DNA of 14,343 nt from JAMCXS01 sp964459065 (GCA_964459065.1 CAYWMN010000080.1:1-14343); one strand, 5' to 3'; shown: positions 6,350 to 14,020, counted from the stretch's first letter. Numbers and translations are program-made. Notes: a model not told the origin generated them from the sequence alone.

Positions 6350-7555
6350 CTATCGCCGCCCGCGGCCGCGGAAGCCGCGCCGAAAGTCACGGTCCCGATA
6401 CATTCGGTTGTACCTCGGATACCGGTAGTATCCCCTGCCCCACCAGTATCCCATTCCCACACCGTAATAGGGATAGTAGTAAGGACCCCAGTACGGGGAC
6501 GGATAGTAACCGTACGGCGGAGGCCTTTGGGCATAGCGGTTGGGCCGATGTTGCAGGTCATTGCGCGGGTAGTCCTGTTGCGTCACCGGGCGAAAGGCGG
6601 CCCGGCTTTCCTCGGTTGAAACATTGAAGCTGGATTCCAGCCGGAAGGTCAGCAGCGTCTCCGGCATCAGGACGGTAGGACGCCCGCGAGTGAGAAGCAC
6701 GCCGGCAACTCCGGCTGCCGCGCCGATTCCGGCGCCGATTCCGGCTCCTGCGCCCTCACCGGCGATGGCGCCGATCATGGCCCCGACGCCCGTGGTGGTT
6801 CCGATCGCCCCGGCGTCACGGCCCTTAGAGGAACCAGCCGTCGCCCGCACCAGCTGCGTATGAATCGGCACCTGCTGCCCGTCCACCAGCGTGATCTGGT
6901 CGAGCGCCAATCCAAGTTTGGAAACGCCCTTAATGCGTCCGCCCTTGTGAACGCTGGCGACCCGCCCCACCACCGTCTGGCCGTGCCGCATCACCACCCA
7001 TCCGTTCGCCACCAGCGGCTGGCTGAGCGTCGCGGCGAAGCTATCGCCGGGCCGGCTATGGTTGCTGGAAACCTCCTGGGTCAGCCGCACCGTCAGCAAC
7101 GTTCCCGCCGGCACCGTCAAAGTGGAAGGAACCAACGCCGCCGCTGAACCGCCGGCCTCGGCGCTGGGAAAATCGGCAGGTTCAGCGTTGCCGGGCTCGG
7201 AGGGTTGCGCCTGAGCGTTCGGCGGGTTCGTATCGGCAGCCTGCGTTGCCACACTGAGACCGTCAACTACTTTCACCACGCCAGGCTGGGTGCTGGCGAT
7301 GCGGTCGATAGCGCCCTGCTGCAATTCCGTCTGGACCGTTCCGGTCAGGGTTACAACGCCATTTTGGGTTGAGACGTGAATATCCTGCGTCTTGAGCGCC
7401 GAATCCTGGAAGAGTTTCGCCTGGATCGCCGTGGTGATGGCGCTGTCGCTGATCGTGGCAGTGCTCTCCTGCGGCAGAGCCGCCAGGCGTGCCGGGCCCA
7501 GCAAAAGCAGCCCGCTTACCAGAAGAACCGCCCATTGCCCTGCATGTCTTGACAT
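6350..7555 (-). CDS. Exported BON-domain protein with VirB10-like barrel core, glycine zipper and Tyr-rich tail
   Basis: I choose ATG 7555 with AGGGGG just upstream; TTG 7576 is an alternative. The protein has 401 residues. Residues 7-27 form a Sec-type signal peptide. Residues 36-104 are a BON domain (SDSAITTAIQAKLFQD..., NGVVTLTGTVQ), a fold that binds phospholipid or peptidoglycan surfaces. After a Pro/Ala linker, residues 145-240 form a beta-rich domain (VPAGTLLTVRL, SRPGDSFAATL, GRIKGVSKLGLAL) resembling the TrbI/VirB10 style of barrel. A glycine zipper (249-286: GAIGTTTGVGAMIGAIAGEGAGAGIGAGIG) and a closing strand (VLMPETLLTFRL) follow. The tail (338-401) is rich in Tyr, Pro, Arg and Trp and ends RGFRGRGRR. 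The likely site is the periplasm or outer membrane. Core and zipper are shared with the gene at 12439-13113. Exact function is unknown. Confidence 0.82.
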   Translation of the reverse strand: MSRHAGQWAVLLVSGLLLLGPARLAALPQESTATISDSAITTAIQAKLFQDSALKTQDIHVSTQNGVVTLTGTVQTELQQGAIDRIASTQPGVVKVVDGLSVATQAADTNPPNAQAQPSEPGNAEPADFPSAEAGGSAAALVPSTLTVPAGTLLTVRLTQEVSSNHSRPGDSFAATLSQPLVANGWVVMRHGQTVVGRVASVHKGGRIKGVSKLGLALDQITLVDGQQVPIHTQLVRATAGSSKGRDAGAIGTTTGVGAMIGAIAGEGAGAGIGAGIGAAAGVAGVLLTRGRPTVLMPETLLTFRLESSFNVSTEESRAAFRPVTQQDYPRNDLQHRPNRYAQRPPPYGYYPSPYWGPYYYPYYGVGMGYWWGRGYYRYPRYNRMYRDRDFRRGFRGRGRR

Positions 7556-7892
7556 CGTAGCCCCCTTCACGGCCAACTTACTCCTTAAACTGCAGTCACG
7601 CCCTACCCTGGAGCAAATCCATTACCAATCCTCAACCAGAAACCGTCGCTTCACCATTTTAGCCACTAGGCTTGTGACTCATTCCCTACTCACTTTGACG
7701 CCGTTTCGCCCCCGCGGGTTTTAAATACATTGTAAAATCCTTGTAAACACAACCGCTTATCATTCCCGCTGCCTGTTTGAATAGCACTGTTCCGTTAAGC
7801 CCGTCAATAGCCTAAAAGGTGTGCTACTTTCCCCTACCCCGTCAACTTCTTTCCTTTCCAGCTCCTACCGGCAACCGATCGCCGGCGGATCT
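7556..7892. other. Intergenic region upstream of the BON gene
   Basis: This is 337 nt between the cupin stop and the BON start, both on the minus strand. No gene is supported. It is locally AT-richer around 7720-7760 and holds a candidate minus-strand promoter. It also contains two direct TTGTAAA copies (7730-7736 and 7741-7747). Confidence 0.5.
7720..7747 (-). promoter_or_regulatory. Candidate promoter for the BON gene
   Basis: On the minus strand TTTACA (five of six -35 matches) is followed by a 16-nt spacer and TTTAAA. A start here would give a leader of about 155-160 nt before the ATG at 7555. The duplicated TTGTAAA, 11 nt apart, covers the -35 and could be an operator. Confidence 0.4.
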
Positions 7893-8261
7893 TCACGAGC
7901 CGCTGGAGCCGGGCTGCTGCATGTAGCGATTGAACCGTTCGGCATAATCTTCCCGAACCGGGCTGAAAACGTCCAGCACCACCGCCGGCCCGTCCACGGC
8001 CACCGCCCGATGAAGGCAATTGGCTGGAATGATGTACAGGGAACCCGCTTCCGTGATTCGCACCTCCTCCTCAATGGTGAGTTCGACCTTTCCCTTGAGC
8101 ACAATGCCGCCTTGTTCATGCGGATGCCGGTGGAAAGGCACCACAGCGCCCTCGTCCATCTCCAGATAAGAAAGCATCAGGTTCTTCCCGAAAGGAGCGC
8201 GAATGCGGGCTCCCGGCACGATCTCAAACGGGTCAATCTCGTTGACGTCAAAGAAAGGCAT
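7893..8261 (-). CDS. Small single-domain cupin protein
   Basis: The start is ATG 8261, preceded by GGAGG with about 5 nt spacing; a GTG at 8300 lacks spacing from its purines. The product has 122 residues. Cupin motif 1 reads DEGAVVPFHRHPHEQGGIVLKG (36-57), giving metal ligands H44, H46 and E49 or H48. Motif 2 is AGSLYIIPANCLHRAVA (72-88) with H84. This is a one-domain cupin of the cupin_2 type, probably binding Fe, Mn or Zn. Such proteins range from sugar or quercetin-type dioxygenases to small-molecule sensors, and nothing here identifies the substrate. No signal peptide is seen, so it is cytoplasmic. It shares direction with the BON gene 337 nt downstream but probably has its own promoter. 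Confidence 0.85.
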   Translation of the reverse strand: MPFFDVNEIDPFEIVPGARIRAPFGKNLMLSYLEMDEGAVVPFHRHPHEQGGIVLKGKVELTIEEEVRITEAGSLYIIPANCLHRAVAVDGPAVVLDVFSPVREDYAERFNRYMQQPGSSGS

Positions 8262-8645
8262 GTCGGCCTCCACTCCGATGGCATGGAATTCCACGCCCAC
8301 CCTTCGTCAAGCAGCCTGGTTCAGCTCCCGACGAATGGCGCGGCGTTTCGTGTTTCCTAATACACCACGGTGTTCCAACCCTGTCAAATTTCCGGCTTCT
8401 CCACGATCACGGCGGCGGGTCCCGCCTGCGCCTCGGGGTCGTTGGCTGGCACCCGGACCTTCGAGAAACCCTGTCAATTCTTCGCTCTTGAGTAACAATT
8501 CGGTAATTTTTACCACCCCCGAACCTCTTTCGACCGTAGGCGGCATCAATCAGGACGTGTAACCCCCAGTTAATGGGATTCGTCTTTGAATAGTGCGAGG
8601 AGTGGATACAAGGTTGCCAGCAATGGCTTAGACGGAGGTGCTTCG
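8262..8645. other. Divergent intergenic region between cupin and YXWGXW genes
   Basis: This is 384 nt without a supported gene. It holds a candidate promoter for the cupin (8359-8387) and an 11-nt direct repeat AACCCTGTCAA at 8377-8387 and 8467-8477, exactly 90 nt apart. On the minus strand each copy contains TTGACA. I see no convincing promoter for the plus-strand gene; TTGAAT at about 8585 with TACAAG at about 8606 is weak. Confidence 0.5.
8359..8387 (-). promoter_or_regulatory. Candidate promoter for the cupin gene
   Basis: On the minus strand a perfect TTGACA (8382-8387) is followed by a 17-nt spacer and TGTATT (8359-8364), with four of six -10 matches. It lies about 100 nt upstream of the cupin ATG. 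Confidence 0.5.
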
Positions 8646-9902
8646 ATGAGAGAGCACAACGAGTCCACAAATCAAGGTATTGAGTTCAAATCTCCGGCAA
8701 ACACATCCTCAGCCCTCAGCGCCGAAGCTTGCCGGCCAGCTTCCACTCAATTGCCGGCCGGGGCTCCGGCGATGGAGCGGCGCGCCCGGTGGCGAAGGCG
8801 AATCGCCATGGGTCTTGCCGGATCGCTCCTGCTTTTGATGGCGGTGCTGCTGGTGCCGGCGCAATCTTCCGCGCAGGTCAGCATCGGCGTAGCGGTTAGT
8901 TTTGGGCCGCCGCCATTGCCCGTTTACGTTCAACCTCCCTGCCCGGCGCCGGGTTACATCTGGACGCCGGGTTACTGGGCCTGGGACCCGTATTACGGAT
9001 ACTACTGGGTCCCCGGCACCTGGGTGCCGGCGCCCTTTGTGGGAGCGCTCTGGACTCCGGGTTACTGGGGCTGGAACGACAGCAGTTGGTTCTGGTACGC
9101 GGGCTACTGGGGCCCGGTGGTCGGCTTCTACGGAGGCATCAACTACGGATTCGGCTACACCGGATACGGCTACTACGGCGGCTACTGGAACCAGGGCAGC
9201 TTCTATTACAACCGTGCGGTGAATAACATCCGGGTCGGCCACATCCGCCACTACTACAACCGGAGGGTGGTTGAACGCCACCATGAGCGAGTCAGCTATA
9301 ACGGAGGACCGGGAGGCCTCAACGTTCGGCCGACGTCCGTGCAGTTGGCCGCGGCCAGGCAGCGGCGATTCGGACCGCGTAACGAGCAAATCCATCAGCG
9401 CGACTTTGCCCGCAACGACCCCAACCAGCGGGCAACGGTCAATCGCGGCAGGCCGGAAGTCGCCGCAACGCCCCGGCCGGGCGTGTTCAAGGGCGAACAC
9501 GTTGTCCGGGCAACTCAAGCAGGAGGAGCCTATCGCGAGCCTCCGGCCCGGGAGCGGAACAACCCCAACGTGCAACGTCAGGCTCCGGTATACAGACAGA
9601 GACCACCGGCGGTTCAGCAGCAGCGGCGTCCAGAGCCCAACGTGCGCACGGAACGTCCCGCGCCACGCAGCAGCAATTCGGAACGGCAAGTGAACCGGGG
9701 AACTTCACCCCGGGTCGAACAGCCTCGCGAGAATCGGGGCAACTCAACCCGGGTCGAACAGCCGAACCCAAACCGGGGTCGCGCAACTCAGGAATATCGC
9801 AACAACGAACGCCGCGCCGCCCCGCAACAACGTGAGCGTCCTTCGCAACCGCCGAAGGGAGAAAGCGAAAGAGGGCGCGGACCAGGCAAACGCTCCAGGT
9901 AA
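8646..9902 (+). CDS. Secreted YXWGXW-repeat protein with long Arg/Asn/Gln/Pro-rich tail
   Basis: ATG 8646 follows GGAGGT with 6 nt spacing; ATG 8772 is a shorter alternative. The product has 418 residues. A basic stretch (ERRARWRRR, 44-52) and hydrophobic segment (54-70) form an unusually late signal peptide ending near AQSSAQ (72-77). Residues 102-160 hold tandem aromatic repeats (PGYIWTPGYWAWD, GYYWVPGTWVP, LWTPGYWGW, WYAGYWGP) of the YXWGXW repeat family. A Gly/Tyr-rich segment follows to about 190. The rest, 190-418, is low complexity, rich in Arg, Asn, Gln and Pro, and almost certainly disordered. It includes a small internal repeat (PRVEQP and TRVEQP). These proteins are common in Acidobacteria and proteobacteria but have no assigned function; an envelope or extracellular surface role is inferred. 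Confidence 0.82.
   Translation: MREHNESTNQGIEFKSPANTSSALSAEACRPASTQLPAGAPAMERRARWRRRIAMGLAGSLLLLMAVLLVPAQSSAQVSIGVAVSFGPPPLPVYVQPPCPAPGYIWTPGYWAWDPYYGYYWVPGTWVPAPFVGALWTPGYWGWNDSSWFWYAGYWGPVVGFYGGINYGFGYTGYGYYGGYWNQGSFYYNRAVNNIRVGHIRHYYNRRVVERHHERVSYNGGPGGLNVRPTSVQLAAARQRRFGPRNEQIHQRDFARNDPNQRATVNRGRPEVAATPRPGVFKGEHVVRATQAGGAYREPPARERNNPNVQRQAPVYRQRPPAVQQQRRPEPNVRTERPAPRSSNSERQVNRGTSPRVEQPRENRGNSTRVEQPNPNRGRATQEYRNNERRAAPQQRERPSQPPKGESERGRGPGKRSR
9709..9763 (+). repeat. Short in-frame direct repeat in the YXWGXW tail
   Basis: CCCGGGTCGAACAGCC occurs at 9709-9724 and again at 9748-9763, a 39-nt period (13 codons). It encodes RVEQP in each copy, with N-R-G residues between. It suggests the disordered tail grew by tandem duplication. 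Confidence 0.6.
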
Positions 9903-9922
9903 ACTTACGGGTTGTATGCGTC

Positions 9923-9966
9923 GGGCCGCGCTTGCCCCGGGTGATGAGCCCGGGGCGGCGCGGCCC
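9923..9966. terminator. 17-bp GC-rich hairpin between convergent genes
   Basis: GGGCCGCGC (9923-9931) pairs with GCGCGGCCC (9958-9966), and GCCCCGGG (9934-9941) with CCCGGGGC (9949-9956). A small 2/1-nt internal loop lies between the two helices and a 7-nt apical loop closes the structure. It begins 20 nt after the YXWGXW stop and ends 8 nt from the stop of the opposing hydrolase. On the plus strand CTTTTA follows at a short distance. It probably serves as a shared bidirectional terminator. Confidence 0.65.
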
Positions 9967-9974
9967 CTCGGCTT

Positions 9975-12224
9975 TTATGCCTCCACGATAACGGCACAGG
10001 TGCGCGGCGGCAGGTGGATGCGCGCCGGCAGATGACCCACCGCGTCCGGCTGAAAAGGCGCAAGGATTTCCACTCTTCGCCCCTTCCCGCCAGGCCAGGC
10101 AACCTCGGCTTCAGCCTCTTGGTTCCCGAAATTCACCACCACGCAGGCTTTGCCGGGCTTCGCCATCCCTTCAAAAACCGAGTAGCGAACGTTCGACCCG
10201 GCCTTCACTTCCGCCCCCAGCGTGTCCCGGAAGCGGCCGAAAAACAAAAGGTCCTTATGCTTGCCGCGGATTCGGATCAATTCGCGGACATACCGCGACA
10301 GGGGACGGGTCAGCTTTTCGTCCATCGAATCGTTATAGTGGCGGGGCTGCACCGCCCAGACCATCCCGTAGCGCATGCCATTGTTCATCACGTTGAAGTC
10401 GCCGGGGCTCTCGGCGCAAATGGTCGGGATCCATTCCGGGAAAGTGTAGCGAAGCGCGGTGGAGTTCATATCAATCCCGTTCATGCGCGTGTAGGAAACG
10501 TCCACGTATTGGAACGACCGATCCCACCAGATCTCCGACGCCAGGGCGAAATCCGGGTTCGCCTGGCGGCACTGCCGCAGGATTTCCTTAAAGCATGACA
10601 GCAGTTCCTGGGTAAAGGACTTGTCGGGTGAGGTGGAAAGCCTCGGGTTGAAATCCAGCAGGCCCATCATATTGGTCTTATCCAGCTGTAAGCCGTCCGC
10701 GCCGTCCTTAGCCAGTTGAACGAACTGCTGAAGCAGAAAGTTGCGAAACTCCGGGTGCGCCGGGCTGATCAAGGTCATATTGTGCCGGGTCAGCCCCATG
10801 CGCCCGCTGATAGTCCCTTCTCCCCATCCCGCCAGGCGCAGGTCCTCGGCCCACAGTCCATTGGACGCATACGGGCGGAACTGCTCATTGAACTGAGGAA
10901 TCGCGGTGTCTGAGAATTGGATGTTGGCAAAGATCAGCGGATGGACTCCCAGCTTCTTCATATCCGCCAAAGCCTGGCGAAACTCCTCGTGCGTTCCCAG
11001 GCGGGGATCGGGCCGGTATTCGGGATAACCCCGGTCGATTCCTCCCATATCCCAGCCCAGAATTTCAAACGTGGTGACGCCGTATTTTTTGGCGTCCGCC
11101 GCCAGGCGCGGCAGGTCTTTGAACTTCCAGACAATCACGTCTTCGCAGTTGGAAATAATCACGGACTGCCAGGCCATCTCTTTTCGCAGCCAGCTGGGCG
11201 GGCGTTTCACCGGGAAATGCTGGTCAAACCAGGCGCGGTAAAACTGGCTGCCCTCGTGCCAGTCGCCCCGATGCACGCGCAGCGCCACCGGTCCCGAGCG
11301 GAATGTGCCGCGTTTCAGATACGGAAACTTCAGCCAGCCCATCGTCAGGCCGATTGGCTCTCCCGCCGGAACGTCGGCAGGGGCCGGCCAGTTGTCTCCC
11401 ACCACCGCCGACTTGGAATAAGGGCGCAGTTCAAAACAGAGCCCGGAAAGCCGGCTCTCGGAGTCATGATTGGCGTAATAGAGTCCCAGATTCTCCTTCC
11501 GGTTGAAAAATTCTATCCATCCCATCTGCAGGTTGCCCGGATAGGTGAAGGCCGCGGCGTCGTAACGGATTCCTAAATTTCCCCCGCCGTATCCGCCGGC
11601 GTGGAAGTTCGTAAAAATATGGGGAATCTGATTTGAGTTGGCGCCCGGCACGAGCGATTCGGTATCCTCCCGCCGGCCCAATCCCTGCTGGCCTCCAATG
11701 ACGCCGAATAAGACTTCCGCCAGGGGAAAGTCCGTGGGATTTTCCACTTCCATGGAAAACTCCAGATGCTCCCCGGCAACGCGAATGTGGTAGCGCACGG
11801 CCACGTTGAGAGTTTCGCGCACGTTGCGCAGCGTTTCATAAACACAGGTCACGCCATTCGCTGTTTTTTCGATCCGGCTCACGGCCTGCTCACCGCTTGA
11901 GAAGTAGTTGGCCTCGTAGTCCGGGCGCGGAAACCGAATCCAGAAATTTTCGCCGAGCGCCGGCTCCTGAATAATCTCCACGGCGGGATTCTTCCAGGCC
12001 AGGCCGATCAGGTTGCCGTTGCGCGGGTTCAGGCGCAGCGTGCAGACGGGAGTTTCCACAACTTCTTCTTCGCCGGGTTTCATGCCCTGCTGGGAGCGAA
12101 CTCGGGCGCCCGGATTCCACGCCGCCCACGAAGCAAGAGCGCCTCCGGTTGCTGCCAGGAATTCCCTTCGGTCGAGCGATCCCGCTTTCCGCGCTGATTT
12201 GTCCTTTGGAGCCGCTTGGTTCAT
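9975..12224 (-). CDS. Tat-exported TIM-barrel glycoside hydrolase (DUF6259-like)
   Basis: ATG 12224 is preceded by AAGGAG with 9 nt spacing; the frame opens upstream to 12320, but that part looks like leader. The protein has 749 residues. It starts with a lysine-rich N-region and a twin-arginine signal, LDRREFLAATGGALASW (17-33). Residues 55-310 form a beta-rich domain of the kind that precedes the catalytic barrel in GH31/36-like enzymes. The barrel holds VTTFEILGWDMGGIDRGYPEY (383-403), HPLIFANIQFSD (428-439), DGADGLQLDKTNMMG (507-521) and FALASEIWWDR (559-569). A C-terminal beta domain begins near 670. D515 in GLQLDK and E564 or D568 are candidate catalytic acids. The layout resembles proteins annotated DUF6259. 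Its substrate is unknown; alpha-galactoside-type activity is only a guess from the fold. Confidence 0.75.
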   Translation of the reverse strand: MNQAAPKDKSARKAGSLDRREFLAATGGALASWAAWNPGARVRSQQGMKPGEEEVVETPVCTLRLNPRNGNLIGLAWKNPAVEIIQEPALGENFWIRFPRPDYEANYFSSGEQAVSRIEKTANGVTCVYETLRNVRETLNVAVRYHIRVAGEHLEFSMEVENPTDFPLAEVLFGVIGGQQGLGRREDTESLVPGANSNQIPHIFTNFHAGGYGGGNLGIRYDAAAFTYPGNLQMGWIEFFNRKENLGLYYANHDSESRLSGLCFELRPYSKSAVVGDNWPAPADVPAGEPIGLTMGWLKFPYLKRGTFRSGPVALRVHRGDWHEGSQFYRAWFDQHFPVKRPPSWLRKEMAWQSVIISNCEDVIVWKFKDLPRLAADAKKYGVTTFEILGWDMGGIDRGYPEYRPDPRLGTHEEFRQALADMKKLGVHPLIFANIQFSDTAIPQFNEQFRPYASNGLWAEDLRLAGWGEGTISGRMGLTRHNMTLISPAHPEFRNFLLQQFVQLAKDGADGLQLDKTNMMGLLDFNPRLSTSPDKSFTQELLSCFKEILRQCRQANPDFALASEIWWDRSFQYVDVSYTRMNGIDMNSTALRYTFPEWIPTICAESPGDFNVMNNGMRYGMVWAVQPRHYNDSMDEKLTRPLSRYVRELIRIRGKHKDLLFFGRFRDTLGAEVKAGSNVRYSVFEGMAKPGKACVVVNFGNQEAEAEVAWPGGKGRRVEILAPFQPDAVGHLPARIHLPPRTCAVIVEA

Positions 12225-12271
12225 TCCTGCACACTCCTTTTTAGCTGCCGTTTGTGACGACCCGTGGCCTG

Positions 12272-12288
12272 AGGCGGCCGCGCCGCCT
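12272..12288 (-). promoter_or_regulatory. Leader hairpin upstream of the large hydrolase
   Basis: AGGCGGC and GCCGCCT form a perfect 7-bp stem around 3 nt, about 48-64 nt before the hydrolase ATG on the minus strand. There is no T-run. It could be the end of the upstream transcript or a leader structure; the function is not shown. Confidence 0.25.
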
Positions 12289-12438
12289 TGCATCCTAATC
12301 CAGCGGAAGCTGATGCGCAATACACTCTGGCCATCCTGCCGCCGGCGCTCGAAACACCTGCGCAGAAGTTAGCTACAAATGGTGAACTTTGGGGTTGTGG
12401 AGAATTGCCGCGGATGGAGCCGGGAAAAGTCGCGGCGC

Positions 12439-13113
12439 TTAATCGCAGGTCATGCAAACGAATGGCGCCGTCACCGCTTTTTGAGTCGCCTTGGTGGGGG
12501 TTCCCGGCGAAGTCAGTACAAATTCCAGTTGCGTGCCGGTTGGCAGCACAACATCCGTGTGATGTTTGGCCAATGTGTGGATCAGGCCGGCCAGCGCACC
12601 GATGCCCGCGCCGTAAAGCGCTCCCGTGCCGCCCGCCGCAATCGCGCCCGCGCCCGCGCCGGCTGCCGCGCCGATGCCGCTTTCTTCAGCCGCCTTCTTC
12701 TTGCTCTTGCCCTTGCCCTCCACCGTGCCCTCGCTGCCCTTCACTTTGACGGCGGATTCTCTGCCATTGGTCAGTTCCGCGGTAAAGGCGTAGGCGTGGC
12801 CGTCCTTGGTCACAATGCTGTCGCCCACCAGGCGCATCTGGGCCTTGCCCTTCACCCGGCCGGGCGGCTTGACAAAAGTCACGTGTCCGCGCAGCGTGCT
12901 GCCCGCCGGAATCAATTCCTCGCCGCCGACAAAAACGGGGTCCTGCAGTTGGGCCGCAAAGGTGTCGCCCGAGCGGTCCGCTGAAGAACTCAGCGCCGTA
13001 ATCAGATTAACGTCGATTTTGGTCCCCGCAGGGATCACCGGCTTGGGACCCGCCGCCGCCAGCAGCAGCGGCGCCAGAAGTCCGGCGATTGCAGAAGCAA
13101 GAATCTTGCGCAT
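12439..13113 (-). CDS. Exported glycine-zipper protein with VirB10-like core and CxxC tail
   Basis: ATG 13113 has AAGGG 5 nt upstream; ATG 13134 is a weaker choice. The product has 224 residues with a Sec signal peptide (MRKILASAIAGLLAPLLLAAAGP). Residues 25-115 match the core of the BON protein at 6350-7555 segment by segment: IPAGTKIDVNL, RSGDTFAAQL, IPAGSTLRGHV and GRVKGKAQMRLVGDSI. A charged linker (KGKGKSKKKAAEE-like) and a glycine zipper (146-176: GIGAAAGAGAGAIAAGG...) follow. The closing strand is VVLPTGTQLEFVL (188-200), again as in the BON protein. It ends VCMTCD, two cysteines three residues apart, which the BON protein lacks. The likely place is the periplasm or outer membrane. It precedes the large hydrolase by 214 nt in the same direction. 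Function is unknown. Confidence 0.8.
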   Translation of the reverse strand: MRKILASAIAGLLAPLLLAAAGPKPVIPAGTKIDVNLITALSSSADRSGDTFAAQLQDPVFVGGEELIPAGSTLRGHVTFVKPPGRVKGKAQMRLVGDSIVTKDGHAYAFTAELTNGRESAVKVKGSEGTVEGKGKSKKKAAEESGIGAAAGAGAGAIAAGGTGALYGAGIGALAGLIHTLAKHHTDVVLPTGTQLEFVLTSPGTPTKATQKAVTAPFVCMTCD

Positions 13114-13248
13114 GGCGTCCCTTGTTCCTTTCATGCTAACGCACGGCCTTTTCACTGTCCAGTTGATTGGATTCGGGCGCTGGCGCTCCCGTTGTCCCGT
13201 GCCGGAGCGGGAAAGATGGTCCGGGGCGATTCCTCTTTTGCTTTTGCG

Positions 13249-13278
13249 TTGGAGTTCTCGAGCCGGCAAGCGTAAAAT
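13249..13278 (+). promoter_or_regulatory. Candidate promoter for the DUF2953-gerW unit
   Basis: TTGGAG (13249-13254), an 18-nt spacer, then TAAAAT (13273-13278), with five of six -10 matches. It is 45 nt upstream of the TTG start. The -35 is poor. Confidence 0.3.
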
Positions 13279-13322
13279 TTTCTCAAGAGCAAAAAGTCTG
13301 CAGCAACAAGTGGAGGACGCGG

Positions 13323-13961
13323 TTGGAAGTCTTCCTCATTGCATTTCTCGCCTTCGCCGGCCTGCTGGCCGCTATGCTGTTCGCTCCGGTGGTGATCCTT
13401 GTTGACTCGCGCCAGAGCCTGCTGGTGGTTCGATGGCTTGGCGTCTTTGAATACCGCCGGGCGCTTGCCGGCGCGGGCCGCGAAGCCGAAGTCTCTATTT
13501 TCCGCCGGCCGGTCCGGCGCCCGAAACCCGGCAAAGCACCCTCCCCACCAGGCGAACCCCAAGCCAAATCCGCGCAGGTCCGCAAAAAGCCCCAGCGCCG
13601 ATTTCCCTCGCGGCTGGTGGCCCGTTGTCTGGGCGATTCCCACATCCGGCGGGCGCTCGCGCGGCAACTCTGGAAGCTCGGGAAACGAGTTTTGCGCTCC
13701 GTCGTTCTGGTCCGATCCTCGGGCCGCGTCTCGCTGCCCGATCCGGCTTGGAACGGCATGCTGGCGGGCGCGCTGGCGCAATGTTCGGGTTTCCGCAGGC
13801 TGGGGATCGGGGTCAACTTCACCGGCGACAACAGCATCTTCCTGGAAATACGCTTCCATCCGCATCGAATCTTGAAAGCCATCTTATTCTTTCTGCCCGG
13901 CCTGCCCTATTGGGCCGTGTTCAGGCAGTGGCGCGCATTGGCAGCCGCGCGATCTCGTTGA
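13323..13961 (+). CDS. DUF2953-like membrane-anchored protein (YtfI-like), TTG start
   Basis: The start is the TTG at 13323. A strong Shine-Dalgarno, GGAGG (13312-13316), sits 6 nt before it, and the predicted protein then begins directly with its membrane segment; upstream in-frame starts have no such site. The product has 212 residues. Residues 3-25 form a membrane anchor (EVFLIAFLAFAGLLAAMLFAP). There is a basic Pro/Lys/Arg-rich linker at about 60-95 and a C-terminal region with SLPDPAWNGMLAGALAQ and FLEIRFHPHRILKAILFFLPG. These match the DUF2953 family by pattern. In Bacillus, ytfI (DUF2953) stands next to ytfJ/gerW, and here the downstream gene is GerW-like, which supports the call. The stop is 59 nt before the next start. 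Function outside endospore formers is unknown. Confidence 0.7.
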   Translation: MEVFLIAFLAFAGLLAAMLFAPVVILVDSRQSLLVVRWLGVFEYRRALAGAGREAEVSIFRRPVRRPKPGKAPSPPGEPQAKSAQVRKKPQRRFPSRLVARCLGDSHIRRALARQLWKLGKRVLRSVVLVRSSGRVSLPDPAWNGMLAGALAQCSGFRRLGIGVNFTGDNSIFLEIRFHPHRILKAILFFLPGLPYWAVFRQWRALAAARSR

Positions 13962-14020
13962 TCTAAAGAGCGAGTTGGTTAAGCGAACCATTCCACAAAC
14001 CGCAGCGAAGGGAGACCAAG

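Noticed and set aside
8709..9689. 326-residue minus-strand ORF, rich in Val/Pro/Arg
   Set aside because: It is the mirror of the repetitive YXWGXW gene; its composition follows from the opposite strand and it has no domain.
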